This document shows, piece by piece, positions 39,201-48,692 of a stretch of DNA of 64,000 nt. Made by a program: the position numbers and the translations under genes. This DNA is from Paenibacillus odorifer (GTDB taxonomy: Bacteria; Bacillota; Bacilli; Paenibacillales; Paenibacillaceae), in the NCBI RefSeq assembly GCF_000758725.1, contig NZ_CP009428.1, forward strand, positions 1,984,001-2,048,000. The letters are read 5' to 3'. The notes under the pieces were generated by a model that saw only the letters and a list, made by a program, of their open reading frames with translations, was not told the origin of the DNA and made no database searches. The stretch's first letter is position 1. Each line of letters opens with the position of its first letter.

Positions 39201-40039
39201 GCAGAAAAGTCGCGAACATTATTCGCTTAGCAGGTAGTTATATTATCTTGATTGCTTTGTCGATAGCTGCACTCTATCCTGCCCTTTGGATTCTCTTAGC
39301 TTCCTTCCGACCTGGTAAATCATTGTACAGCAAAACGTTTATTCCCGAGCAATTCACTTTATCACATTACAGAGAATTGTTCACATCACCCAGCTATATG
39401 TTTGGGACTTGGTATGCCAATACCTTGAAAATAGCTGTGTTCTCGATGCTTATCGGGGTAGTTCTTACTTTGTTAACCAGTTATGCCGTATCCAGATTCC
39501 GGTTTAAAGCGCGTAAAACAGCGTTATCCACCGTATTGATTCTTGGTATGTTCCCTGGTTTTATGAGTATGATCGCTATTTATATGCTGCTTAAAGAGTT
39601 TAATTTGCTGGATACACATATTGCGTTAATTATCGTTTATGCGGCGGGGGCACCGCTGGGTGGGACCTTTATCGCTAAAGGGTTCCTGGATACGATTCCT
39701 CGTTCTTTGGATGAGGCGGCTCGAATAGATGGGGCGAGTAATTTCGGGATATTTATGCGGATCATCTTACCCTTGTCACGTCCTATGATCACTTACATGG
39801 CGCTGACTCAGTTTGTTGGTCCTTGGGTGGATTTCATTTTCGCCAGACTTATTTTGCGGACGAAGGAGAACTGGACGGTCGCAGTCGGAATGTGGGATAT
39901 GGTTAACACGAACCAAAACACGAACTTTACCTTGTTCTCTGCGGGTGCGGTTTTGATCTCCATTCCAATTATGATTTTGTTTGTATTCTTGCAACGTCTG
40001 CTAGTAGATGGCTTGACAGCAGGAGCTAGTAAGGGGTAA
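39197..40039 (+). CDS. mdxG: Maltodextrin ABC transporter permease (MalG-like)
   Basis: 280 residues (B. subtilis MdxG has 278). Six membrane helices and the EAA motif (LDEAARIDGASNFGIFMRII, then LPLSRP). It pairs with MdxF to form the channel. The start overlaps the mdxF stop (ATGA). A terminator follows 34 bp after the stop, but the next gene begins immediately beyond it. Confidence 0.94.
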   Translation: MSRKVANIIRLAGSYIILIALSIAALYPALWILLASFRPGKSLYSKTFIPEQFTLSHYRELFTSPSYMFGTWYANTLKIAVFSMLIGVVLTLLTSYAVSRFRFKARKTALSTVLILGMFPGFMSMIAIYMLLKEFNLLDTHIALIIVYAAGAPLGGTFIAKGFLDTIPRSLDEAARIDGASNFGIFMRIILPLSRPMITYMALTQFVGPWVDFIFARLILRTKENWTVAVGMWDMVNTNQNTNFTLFSAGAVLISIPIMILFVFLQRLLVDGLTAGASKG

Positions 40040-40072
40040 ACCCATTCGCTCGCTTCATGCTAATAAATGATC

Positions 40073-40113
40073 AGGGTACAGCCTTTATACAGAAATGGAG
40101 GGCTGTACCCTTA
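40073..40113 (+). terminator. Terminator between mdxG and the chemoreceptor gene
   Basis: AGGGTACAGCC pairs with GGCTGTACCCT around a 17-base loop, then TATTTCG. The short T run and the ribosome site 9 bp later suggest partial read-through into the next gene. Confidence 0.7.
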
Positions 40114-40136
40114 TTTCGTCACGGGGAGTGAACTTA

Positions 40137-42191
40137 ATGAAAAAGTCCTGGACTCTATATTTTAAATCTGTTGGAGTTAAACTGTTCGTTATTTTATTTA
40201 GTTCTATAGTTCTCTTATCCTCCGTGCTAGGATTGACTTCCTATTTTGCCGCTAAAAATATCATTACGAATGAGGTTGCTGCAGCCTCCACACAATCTGT
40301 AGTTCAGGCAGCGGACAAGCTGGATTTTGTGCTGGCAGAGTATGAGGCACTATCAAGGCAGTTTGCACTCGACTCTGTGTTAAAGGGTGATTTAGAAAAA
40401 ATAAATAGTGGCGAGCTTACAACTGTGGACAAAGCCGGTGCTGAAGATCGGATTCGCAGAAAGCTGGACTTGGTAAAAGGGTCTGATGAGCGGATGTATG
40501 GCGTCAGGCTGGTATCCAAGAGCTTGGTAGACTCAGAATCTTATAAGTCTGCTGGCATAAGTGGGATTCGTAGTGATGAAGGCATTTCCGCAAGATTAGA
40601 GCAAATTGCCGCAGCTAAAGGAGAGCCAGTCTGGTTTCCCGTTCGTGAGAAAGGCTTTTTTGATGCTTATACTGAGCCATCCTTAACTATGGGGAGATTG
40701 CTGCGTAATCTTGTACATCCCGAAGCGGAGTATTACATGCTAATCGAAGTGAAAGGGAAGGCCATGACTGAAATGCTGTCTAACCTTCAGATTGGGATGA
40801 CCGGTGAAATTCGTATCTTGAGTGCGGATGGCAGCATTGTGTATGGTGTGGATCAAGCTAAGCTGGGTCAACCCTCTTACATAAAAGTTTCAGAAGAACA
40901 AGGTAAAGAGCAGAATCATTCATTTACAGCGGAGGATGAGAACGGAAGTTCTCAGCTTGTTGTATACCAGCCCTTGGCTACTGCCAAGTGGACGCTTATG
41001 GGGTATGCTCCCGTCAGTGATTTTACCAAGTCTGCGGACAAACTTTTATATATTACATTTTCTGTGGTGCTAGCGGCAGCCTTAATAGCACTACTAATCG
41101 GTTATATTCTTGTTCGTTTGGTAGGGCGTCCGCTGGGTAAGCTGGCAGTCTTGATGGAAGAAGGAGAGCATGGGAACCTACAGGTACGAACCCATTTTAA
41201 GGGCAAGGACGAGATTGGCCGCTTGGGTCACAGCTTCAACAAAATGATGGAGCAGATCTCTTTGCTTGCAAGGCAGAGCGGGAATTCGGCAGATGAAGTC
41301 CTCCTTACTTCGGAACAATTAGTACAAGCATCAAGTACAATCTCCCTCCATGCCAGAGAGGTTGCGACCGCTACCGGTGAGATTGCAGCGGGGTCAGCCA
41401 GCCTCGCTGTTGAAGCCGAACGCAGTTATCACAATGTTGAGATTATCGGCAGCAAAATGAGTGAAGTGACGGAAATAAATACAGTGATGGACCATTCAGC
41501 AGAACGGGTCATTGAGGTTAGCAATCAAGGTACAGAGCTGATGAAGCTGCTAGTAGAACAAAGTGAGTCTACGGTAGAGATGATCAATCGAATTCAAGAT
41601 AATTCTACTAAGCTCAGAGAAAGCACCCATTTAATTCGCAGTATTCTCAGCCCTATGATTGCCGTGAATAAGCAAACCAATATTTTGGCGCTAAATGCTA
41701 CCATAGAAGCAGTTAGGGCAGGTGCGGCCGGAAGAGGGTTCATAGTGATTGCTGATGAAATCAGGCAGCTCGCTAACCAGTCGAATGAGTCGATTCAATC
41801 GGTCTCCAAGATCACGGAAGAGATTGGTCTACATATCGAGAACACCGTTAAGGATATCAATGAAGCCGCTCCTAAGTTCCGTGAACAAATCTCTTCTGTA
41901 AGAGAGTCGTCAACGATATTTGCGAGTGTCAAAGAGGAAATGGAACATTTCATGAGACATATTAGTGAATCTTCTGCTTCTGTCCTCGAATTGATTGAGT
42001 TCCAGCGTCAACTTGGTGAATCCATGGCCAGCGTCAGCTCCATTGTCCAGCAGACCACAGCTTCGACGGAGGAGGTAGCTTCTATGTCATCTCAGCAATT
42101 TACGGTTAGTGAGGAATTGGTTGCCTTATCGGAAAAGCTGGAGGGCTTGGCAGCGGATCTCAAGCACTCTTTGGTTTCTTTTCAAGTATGA
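40137..42191 (+). CDS. Methyl-accepting chemotaxis protein, probably for sugars taken up by MdxEFG
   Basis: 684 residues. One membrane helix at ~12-35, an extracellular ~265-residue sensor region of the Cache type, a second helix at ~303-327, HAMP at ~328-380 and a long cytoplasmic coiled coil. The signalling tip is visible near 514-545 ([20 protein letters not shown], then [15 protein letters not shown]). ATG 40137 is chosen for its GGGGAG site and basic KKSW start; an upstream ATG lies inside the terminator. Position right after mdxG suggests it senses maltodextrins directly or through MdxE; this is inference. Confidence 0.9.
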   Translation: MKKSWTLYFKSVGVKLFVILFSSIVLLSSVLGLTSYFAAKNIITNEVAAASTQSVVQAADKLDFVLAEYEALSRQFALDSVLKGDLEKINSGELTTVDKAGAEDRIRRKLDLVKGSDERMYGVRLVSKSLVDSESYKSAGISGIRSDEGISARLEQIAAAKGEPVWFPVREKGFFDAYTEPSLTMGRLLRNLVHPEAEYYMLIEVKGKAMTEMLSNLQIGMTGEIRILSADGSIVYGVDQAKLGQPSYIKVSEEQGKEQNHSFTAEDENGSSQLVVYQPLATAKWTLMGYAPVSDFTKSADKLLYITFSVVLAAALIALLIGYILVRLVGRPLGKLAVLMEEGEHGNLQVRTHFKGKDEIGRLGHSFNKMMEQISLLARQSGNSADEVLLTSEQLVQASSTISLHAREVATATGEIAAGSASLAVEAERSYHNVEIIGSKMSEVTEINTVMDHSAERVIEVSNQGTELMKLLVEQSESTVEMINRIQDNSTKLRESTHLIRSILSPMIAVNKQTNILALNATIEAVRAGAAGRGFIVIADEIRQLANQSNESIQSVSKITEEIGLHIENTVKDINEAAPKFREQISSVRESSTIFASVKEEMEHFMRHISESSASVLELIEFQRQLGESMASVSSIVQQTTASTEEVASMSSQQFTVSEELVALSEKLEGLAADLKHSLVSFQV

Positions 42192-42210
42192 CAATAATAT
42201 TCTAATAGAG

Positions 42211-42251
42211 ACGAGCAATTTTCCAGTATAGTGGAGAGTTGCTCGTTTTTG
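42211..42251 (+). terminator. Terminator after chemoreceptor gene
   Basis: ACGAGCAA pairs with TTGCTCGT around a 20-base loop and is followed by TTTTG. Confidence 0.8.
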
Positions 42252-42343
42252 TTGATTTGATCGCTATCGGAGGTTATCTTGTCTTCGAAGTGGCTAAAGG
42301 GATACACTTGTATTAAGTAATAAATGAAGAAAGTAGTGATCCA

Positions 42344-43273
42344 TTGACGAACTTAAATCTGAGTCCTAGCGGGAGTCTTTTTCAGCAGGTTTTAATCGAG
42401 GGAGATTATAGTCCTCATTTTTTTGCTTACTATTATAAACAGTGGAATAACTACAATATGTCTTACCATCAGCATAATTCAACGGAAATCATGTATTTGA
42501 TCTCAGGAAGTTGTATCGTAGATGTCCGTCCAAGCTCAGGAGGAGAAGAGAGAGTTCGGCTGAAGCGGGGAGAATTGATCATCCTAGACGCGAATGTTCC
42601 GCATAGGCTGATTGTTGAAGAGGGGGCACCTTGTCGGATGCTAAATGTGGAATTTGGCTTCATGGAATATAGAGGGGTTGCACCCTCTGTCGGCAAGCTA
42701 GCCCGTGAAGAAACGGCGCTCGCAGAAATGCTGCAGCTTCCTTTTTCCAGTTTAGTAATGCCTGATCCGGAGGAAATCTATCATGTTCTAAAGGGACTTG
42801 TGTTAGAGCTTGATCAGAGCGGCGGGAAGGGGGGAAGTATGGTTGATTTATTATTTTGTGAGCTTCTGTTGCGATTATCCAGACTTCGGCAAGAGCAGCT
42901 TCATACCAGCCAACAGCCCTCGCAGCTTTATGTGCGCCGGAGCATCGAATTTCTGCATCAGAACTATGACCAGAACATTCAGGTTAAGGACATCGCTGCC
43001 GCAGTAAATCTGCATCCCGGATATTTGCATCGAATTTTTAAGAGCCATACGGGTCGGACACTCAGCGATTACTTGAATATGCTGCGAATGGAGAAGGCGA
43101 AGATGCTGCTTGGGCAGAGCGACATCCCGATTGCTGAAATTGCAGATTACGTAGGAATTAGCAGCAGGCAATATTTTCACCTTCTTTTTAAAAAATACGC
43201 CGATTGCACGCCTGTAGAATTCCGCAATTCCATTGAGCGTCACGCCTGGAGTTATGAAGAGCATGATTTTTAG
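42344..43273 (+). CDS. AraC-family regulator with cupin sensor domain
   Basis: 309 residues. The N-terminal half is a cupin (MSYHQHNSTEIMYLISGSC; LKRGELIILDANVPHRL), the usual sugar-sensing arm of AraC proteins. The C-terminal ~100 residues carry two helix-turn-helix motifs (IQVKDIAAAVNLHPGYLHRIF; IAEIADYVGISSRQYFHLLF). It is next to and in the same direction as the GH4 alpha-galactosidase gene, the likely target. The TTG start has only a weak ribosome site (AAAGTAGTG), so the exact start is uncertain. Confidence 0.85.
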   Translation: MTNLNLSPSGSLFQQVLIEGDYSPHFFAYYYKQWNNYNMSYHQHNSTEIMYLISGSCIVDVRPSSGGEERVRLKRGELIILDANVPHRLIVEEGAPCRMLNVEFGFMEYRGVAPSVGKLAREETALAEMLQLPFSSLVMPDPEEIYHVLKGLVLELDQSGGKGGSMVDLLFCELLLRLSRLRQEQLHTSQQPSQLYVRRSIEFLHQNYDQNIQVKDIAAAVNLHPGYLHRIFKSHTGRTLSDYLNMLRMEKAKMLLGQSDIPIAEIADYVGISSRQYFHLLFKKYADCTPVEFRNSIERHAWSYEEHDF

Positions 43274-43290
43274 TAGATAGGTTAGGATTT

Positions 43291-43320
43291 TTGACACCTT
43301 CTTTCAAAAGAGGTCATGAT
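43291..43320 (+). promoter_or_regulatory. Possible promoter of melA
   Basis: TTGACA at 43291-43296, an 18-bp spacer and CATGAT at 43315-43320. A second option is TACAAT at 43350-43355 with TTACGC 18 bp before. Either fits transcription of melA independent of the AraC gene. Confidence 0.4.
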
Positions 43321-43394
43321 ATTGGTTACGCTTTCCTCAGGTCCCTTGCTACAATGGACAGGAACAACCAATTCATTACCGGAGGATGATAACC

Positions 43395-44900
43395 ATGTCA
43401 TTTAAAGTGTCTTTTATAGGGGCAGGCAGCATTGGATTTACCCGTGGATTGTTGCGGGACTTACTAACTGTACCGGAATTTAAAAATATCGAAGTCTCAT
43501 TTATGGATATTAACAGCCACAATCTGGAGATGGTCACGGAGCTATGCCAGCGTGATATTAAGGAGAATGGTTTAAATATACAAATTCAGGCGACAACGGA
43601 TCGCAGAGAAGCACTGAAGGATGCTAAGTACGTATTTTGTACTATTCGGATGGGTGGGCTTGAAGCCTTTGCTACGGATGTGGACATTCCCTTAAAATAC
43701 GGAGTCGATCAGTGTGTGGGAGATACTCTGTGTGCGGGAGGTATCATGTACGGGCAACGCGGAATTGCGGAGATGCTGAATATTTGCCGTGATATTAGGG
43801 AGATGGCAGCACCGGATGTGCTTTTGCTTAACTATTCGAACCCGATGGCTATGCTGACCTGGGCCTGCAATAAATATGGTGGTGTTCGGACCATCGGTCT
43901 ATGTCATGGTGTACAGCATGGGCACCAACAAATTGCGGATGTGTATGGGCTTAAGAAATCCGAAGTTGATATTATCTGTGCGGGCATCAATCACCAGACC
44001 TGGTATATTTCAGCAAGTCATGAGGGGAAGGATCTGACCGAAGGTCTTTTAGAGGCTTTTGAGAAACATCCGGAATTCAGCCGTACGGAAAAAGTGCGCA
44101 TCGATATGCTTCGTCGCTTTGGATACTATAGTACAGAATCCAATGGACACTTAAGTGAGTACGTGCCATGGTATCGTAAACGCAGTGATGAAATTATGGA
44201 TTGGATCGATCTGGGGAGCTGGATTAACGGAGAAACAGGCGGTTATCTGCGTGTCTGCACGGAAGGTCGGAATTGGTTCGAGACCGATTTTCCAAACTGG
44301 ATGAAAGACCCGGCATTGGAGTATACGAAGGAGAATCGCGGGGAAGAGCACGGCTCTTATATTATAGAAGGATTGGAAACGGGACGAGTGTACCGGGGGC
44401 ACTTTAATACAGTGAACAATGGCGTAATCTCTAATTTACCAGAGGACGCCATTATCGAAGCACCGGGATATGTAGACCGGAACGGGATCTCCATGCCATT
44501 GGTAGGTGAATTGCCGCTTGGGCCTGCCGCCGTATGTAACGTGAGCATTTCAGTGCAACGTCTGGCGGTTGAAGCAGCTGTACACGGCGATGATAAGCTG
44601 TTGCGTCAGGCATTTATGATGGACCCACTCGTTGGTGCTGTATGTAATCCAAAAGAAATCTGGCAGATGGTCGATGAGATGCTCGTCGCAGGGGAACAGT
44701 GGCTGCCTCAATACAGCGAAGCTATTGCTAGGGCCAAGGAACGTTTGGCTTCAGGAGAGCTTATCCCAACGAACGCTAACAACGAGGGCGCTGCTCGCCT
44801 GAAGGTGAAGACGGTGGATGAGATGATGCAGGACCGGGAAGCAGCGAACAAAAATGCTGGTGAGTCTGATAAAGGCAAGGATAGAGAGAAGGTTCATTAG
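43395..44900 (+). CDS. melA: Family 4 glycosidase, alpha-galactosidase (MelA-like)
   Basis: 501 residues. The NAD-binding Rossmann start is VSFIGAGSIGFTRGLLRDL; the GH4 marks LLNYSNPMAML, GLCHGVQ (metal-binding Cys-His) and CAGINHQTWY are present, and the C-terminal region (NLPEDAIIEAPGYVDRNGI; QAFMMDPLVGAV) resembles E. coli MelA. GH4 enzymes need NAD+ and Mn2+. The CH-x-VQ form points to unphosphorylated alpha-galactosides or alpha-glucosides rather than phospho-sugars; alpha-glucosidase (AglA type) remains possible. ATG 43395 is 9 bases after GGAGG; an ATG at 43386 touches the ribosome site. Confidence 0.88.
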   Translation: MSFKVSFIGAGSIGFTRGLLRDLLTVPEFKNIEVSFMDINSHNLEMVTELCQRDIKENGLNIQIQATTDRREALKDAKYVFCTIRMGGLEAFATDVDIPLKYGVDQCVGDTLCAGGIMYGQRGIAEMLNICRDIREMAAPDVLLLNYSNPMAMLTWACNKYGGVRTIGLCHGVQHGHQQIADVYGLKKSEVDIICAGINHQTWYISASHEGKDLTEGLLEAFEKHPEFSRTEKVRIDMLRRFGYYSTESNGHLSEYVPWYRKRSDEIMDWIDLGSWINGETGGYLRVCTEGRNWFETDFPNWMKDPALEYTKENRGEEHGSYIIEGLETGRVYRGHFNTVNNGVISNLPEDAIIEAPGYVDRNGISMPLVGELPLGPAAVCNVSISVQRLAVEAAVHGDDKLLRQAFMMDPLVGAVCNPKEIWQMVDEMLVAGEQWLPQYSEAIARAKERLASGELIPTNANNEGAARLKVKTVDEMMQDREAANKNAGESDKGKDREKVH

Positions 44901-44933
44901 GCTGTAGCGTTGAAAGCTTTTTAACTATAAATA

Positions 44934-44972
44934 ACCTCCGCATTCCAGAGTTTGAGATTGGAGGTTATTTGC
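44934..44972 (+). terminator. Terminator after melA
   Basis: AATAACCTCC pairs perfectly with GGAGGTTATT around a 20-base loop, followed by TG. The T run is short. Confidence 0.65.
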
Positions 44973-45172
44973 ATGGTGGAAATCTAAGCGGGGAAAAACA
45001 AAACAGCAGTCATAGCTTACGATAACAAGCTGACATGGGTGGGGAGTACAAGTTTATCGGTACCGATCCAAATTGTGAAATTAGGTGTATAGTAGGAGTT
45101 ATTATGTAACTGAAAAAAGAAAGTTAATTTCACTGGCTTATTTTTTAATCTATACCGTAGCGCCGAGCGCTA

Positions 45173-45558
45173 CAGTAATCCCACACAGTTGCCCTACATA
45201 CTATTCTGACGCATTCTTTGATATTTACGGACTCAGATGAGCAATTTGCCCATCCCCGATACTTACGGACCCAGATGACACTATTTAGCAATTTATCGCC
45301 TTTGGAGCATGATTTCGGACCCCAGTGCAGCTATTGCTCAGAATGAAGCTCGTTTTTGGTGTTTTTCATGCTAATAGTAGCTATGGGGTCCGATAGCAAT
45401 CCAAATGTGCGCTAAAGCTACTTATAAGGTCATCTGTGTCCGAATGCGCCGATCCCCCAGTAATCCCAAAGTTGCCCTACATACTATTCTGCGTATCCCC
45501 TGATCTTGCGGACCCAGATGACGCTATTTGCCCATCCCCGATGCCTACGGACCCAGAT
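45173..45558. repeat. Family-1 palindromic repeat, copy C, with partial 285-bp-offset duplication
   Basis: A full copy spans about 45228-45444 (GGACCCAGATGACACTATTT.. TTTCGGACCCCAGTGCAGCT.. TAGTAGCTATGGGGTCCGAT.. GTCATCTGTGTCCG). The flanking left part (CAGTAATCC..GTTGCCCTACATACTATTCT..) at 45173-45275 recurs, slightly diverged, at 45458-45558. No gene is seen between 44901 and 45669. Confidence 0.75.
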
Positions 45559-45611
45559 GACGCAATTTACGAAGTTTGTTGTTTTGTTCAAGAAGGAGCA
45601 ACGCCAAAAAC

Positions 45612-45664
45612 GCGGATGTCCCATCAGCCATTTTTGGCTTTTGGGATACCCGCGTTTTGGAGTG
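45612..45664 (-). terminator. Terminator after yhbH
   Basis: CCAAAAACGCGGATGTCCCA pairs with TGGGATACCCGCGTTTTGG (a few mismatches), with a loop including GCCATTTTTGGC. The A/T-rich ends suit the minus-strand yhbH transcript. Confidence 0.75.
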
Positions 45665-45669
45665 GGGGA

Positions 45670-46833
45670 TTAAGAATTAACCGTACCCTTTGGACTAAAG
45701 AAGGTCTTCAGCGCCTGATACACTTCTTTTTTGTCTTTAATGACGTAATGCATGAATTGTTCATGTTTCAGATGGCGATAAGCTGACATCAAGGTACTGC
45801 TTCGATTGTATTGGTTCACCTCACCGTAGCCGAACATATTGCTTCGTTTCAGCAGTTCTCCGATCAGCTTCACGCAACGTTCGTTGTCGGAGGTGAGATT
45901 ATCACCATCGGAGAAGTGAAATGGATAAATATTGTACTGCGCAGGCGGGTAGCGGCTATCGATAATTTCAATCGCTCGCTGATATGCCGAGGAACAAATC
46001 GTTCCCCCGCTTTCGCCACGGGTGAAGAAATCATGCTCACTGACTTCCTTAGCCTCCGTATGGTGGGCGAGAAAGACAATCTCTACCTTCTCATACTGGC
46101 GGCGCAGAAAACGGGTCATCCAGAAGAAGAAGCTGCGGGCGCAGTATTTTTCAAATGAACCCATCGAACCTGACGTATCCATCATGGCAATAATGACCGC
46201 ATTGGAATGAGGGGTTCTAATATCATCCCATGTTTTGTAGCGCAGATCATCTGGGCTGATACTGTGGATGCCGGGATTGCCGCTGCTTGCATTGCGCCGA
46301 AGATTCTCCAGCAGCGTACGTTTTTTATCGATGTTGGACATCATCCCTTTTTTACGAATATCGTTAAAAATAATGGATTTGACCTCGATCTCTTCCTTAT
46401 TCTTAGGCTTCAAATGTGGTAATTCCATATCCTGAAATAGAATGTCCTCCAGGTCTTCCAGATTGACCTCTGCTTCCACGGTGTCTTGACCGGGCTGATC
46501 GCCTGCTTTTTCTCCTTTGCCTGGCTGTGCCGATTGTGAATCGCGCCCAAGCACATCTCCGACCTGGCTTTCTCCGTCCCCCTGTCCTACATGCTTCTGT
46601 TTACGGAAGTTATAAATAATCCGGTATTCATCCAGACTGCGAATCGGAACCTTCACAATCTGCTTACCGCCTGACAAAATAATATTCTCTTCGGTAACGA
46701 GGTCAGGCAAATTATCCTTGATGGCTTCTCTGACCTTTTGCTGATGGCGTTCCTGATCCTGATGACCTTTACGATGAAGGGACCAATCTTCTTTTGAGAC
46801 TACGAAGGAAAAGGGACCGGATGATTGCGACAG
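45670..46833 (-). CDS. yhbH: Sporulation protein YhbH (DUF444), probable CTG start
   Basis: 387 residues, close to the 392 of B. subtilis YhbH. Family marks are [43 protein letters not shown] and [16 protein letters not shown] von Willebrand-like domain follows, with MMDTSGSMG (MIDAS motif) and HHTEAKEV. It is the functional partner of PrkA and SpoVR in many bacteria, with mother-cell expression in Bacillus. The start is unusual: GGGAGG is followed 8 bases later by CTG-TCG-CAA, giving the expected N-terminus (M)SQSSGPFSF. The in-frame GTG overlaps the ribosome site, and the upstream ATG (46908) lacks a site. Confidence 0.9.
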   Translation of the reverse strand: MSQSSGPFSFVVSKEDWSLHRKGHQDQERHQQKVREAIKDNLPDLVTEENIILSGGKQIVKVPIRSLDEYRIIYNFRKQKHVGQGDGESQVGDVLGRDSQSAQPGKGEKAGDQPGQDTVEAEVNLEDLEDILFQDMELPHLKPKNKEEIEVKSIIFNDIRKKGMMSNIDKKRTLLENLRRNASSGNPGIHSISPDDLRYKTWDDIRTPHSNAVIIAMMDTSGSMGSFEKYCARSFFFWMTRFLRRQYEKVEIVFLAHHTEAKEVSEHDFFTRGESGGTICSSAYQRAIEIIDSRYPPAQYNIYPFHFSDGDNLTSDNERCVKLIGELLKRSNMFGYGEVNQYNRSSTLMSAYRHLKHEQFMHYVIKDKKEVYQALKTFFSPKGTVNS

Positions 46834-47006
46834 GATGACCACCTCCCATGGAATATGAATGTTGATTGAAGAAATCTTTTGCAAAGCATATATTTGGATC
46901 CCCCGCAAAGTACCTGAGTACGCATAGAGAGCAAAGCCTCACCTTGTGGGGATGTTTTGGGGTTGTAACTAAAGTATATTCATGGGGATGAGGGATATGT
47001 GATTTC

Positions 47007-48692
47007 TTATTCACTGATCTCATCTACGGTCAGCACATAACTGTTAGATTGACTTTCGCCAGAGTAGTCACGTCCATCCATATTGAAAGAGTATTGAGCA
47101 TTCACGGAGCCCTTAAGGAAACGACCCATTACCTGTTCACTTACCTGGACAAAATAATGAATGTTAACCATAGATGCAGCATTAACTACCCCCAGCGGCA
47201 AGGTGCCGGCAAATGAAGATTGTGGATTCGGAACTCCATCAATCACAATGCTGTTGGGATCAAGAAAACATTTTTCCGGGGTTAGCCGATTCAGAGATAT
47301 TTCCGCAGGCCAATTTCCGCTATTGGTTAGTGAGATCCAGCATTGGACTCGCTCTCCTGCTTCTACAATAGTTGGTTTTGCATGGACTACGAGTGAAATG
47401 ACAGGTGTGACTACTAAGGTGGTAACTGTATTGGAACGAGAGGTTTGTCGTACGGTCCGTCCGTCTGGAAGCACAAAGGTATACTGAACACTACCATGGT
47501 TTTGTACGGCTGCGATTTCATGAATGTTAATGGCTGCAGGTATACTCACTTGAAATACTACAACTGCTGTAGTTCCGCCTCTTAAAGTACCTAACTGGAT
47601 GCCTTCCGCTGGTCGTGCACCTTTTTGCAACACTCCATTTAAGAGAACACTATCCCATACGAAAAGAGTACCTGAAGGTATAGCATCTGTTAGGACTGCA
47701 TTTACAGCCAGATTCCCGTTGTTCGTTACCGTAAGCTCATATCTCAAATTATCGCCCGGAGCTGCTGTAACATGATCCACTTTTTTACTAATGTTGACCC
47801 CCGCTTGGACAAGTGAGACAACCGCAGTGTTACTTTCGGTCATAATTGTATGCTCATCGACTGAATAGGTGACAACCGCGTTGTTGGTTAAGGCCAACGA
47901 GGGAGAAAACTCTGTTACTCGGACACGAAAAGTAATATCAACGCTTAGGTCTGTGTCCAGCGAACCGAGTAATATCCCCTGCGCCGGGTCCGATTCTGGG
48001 TAATAAATCCCACCTGCAATGACACTCCCCGGTATAAACACGGCCCCGTCCGGAATAGAAATTATTGCGTTGATTTGAGTTAAAAGGCTGTTGCCTTCAT
48101 TTGTAAGCCGCAAGGTGTAAGTGACTACATCCCCTATAAAAGAAGTCGGAGTACTTGCAGACAAGGAGGTCGAGAGCTGGTAGGAGCGTAAAGAAACCAG
48201 TACAGAGTTAGACGCAAGCTCACCCTTAACGGTTCTTCCCTCCGGAGTGGAAAAAGAAAAACGGCCTAGCGCTTTATTTTGCAGCACTAGGGAAGACGGC
48301 AGGGAAATGATGACGACTTGAAAGGCGATGCTCACTTGACTCTGCGGTGCAATAGAACCAAGGGGGATGCCTGAAGACGGTGTAGCCCCCGGAAGAGGCA
48401 CACCGTCTCTGAGCACACTGTTGGAAATAAAGGATACACCTTCTGGAAGAATGTCAAACACCGTCAAAAAAGCATCTGTATTTCCATTATTACTGGCTGT
48501 AATGGTATACACCAAAGTGTCGCCTAAAGAGGCGTGGAGTTTATCTGTACTCTTCAGCAATGAAAGCACGGGGCCCACGACCGGGGTGTTAACGGTATTG
48601 GAATAGACAATTCCGTCAACACCCGCTGCCGAATTGAAGAGTACCATGGATTGATTGGTTACGACAGGTTGGGTACGTGAGCCGGGAATCAT
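47007..48692 (-). CDS. DUF11 repeat protein, downstream part of a split giant gene
   Basis: 561 residues. It begins in the middle of a DUF11 module (continuing repeat 15 of the upstream frame at PGSRTQPVVTNQS..YSNTVNTPV) and carries four further modules (starts LSLLKSTDKLHASLGD, LSTSLSASTPTSFIGD, VNISKKVDHVTAAPGD and the diverged LVVHAKPTIVEAGERV). It ends VDEISE with no LPXTG, SLH or membrane anchor. Its ATG overlaps the stop of the upstream frame (ATGA), with only a weak AGGT before it. It is either made by translational coupling or, more likely, is the tail of one gene broken by a single-base change. Confidence 0.8.
   Translation of the reverse strand: MIPGSRTQPVVTNQSMVLFNSAAGVDGIVYSNTVNTPVVGPVLSLLKSTDKLHASLGDTLVYTITASNNGNTDAFLTVFDILPEGVSFISNSVLRDGVPLPGATPSSGIPLGSIAPQSQVSIAFQVVIISLPSSLVLQNKALGRFSFSTPEGRTVKGELASNSVLVSLRSYQLSTSLSASTPTSFIGDVVTYTLRLTNEGNSLLTQINAIISIPDGAVFIPGSVIAGGIYYPESDPAQGILLGSLDTDLSVDITFRVRVTEFSPSLALTNNAVVTYSVDEHTIMTESNTAVVSLVQAGVNISKKVDHVTAAPGDNLRYELTVTNNGNLAVNAVLTDAIPSGTLFVWDSVLLNGVLQKGARPAEGIQLGTLRGGTTAVVVFQVSIPAAINIHEIAAVQNHGSVQYTFVLPDGRTVRQTSRSNTVTTLVVTPVISLVVHAKPTIVEAGERVQCWISLTNSGNWPAEISLNRLTPEKCFLDPNSIVIDGVPNPQSSFAGTLPLGVVNAASMVNIHYFVQVSEQVMGRFLKGSVNAQYSFNMDGRDYSGESQSNSYVLTVDEISE

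Noticed and set aside
45436..45786. Plus-strand frame across repeat copy C into yhbH
   Set aside because: It consists of palindromic repeat and terminator sequence plus the reverse of yhbH; no ribosome site.
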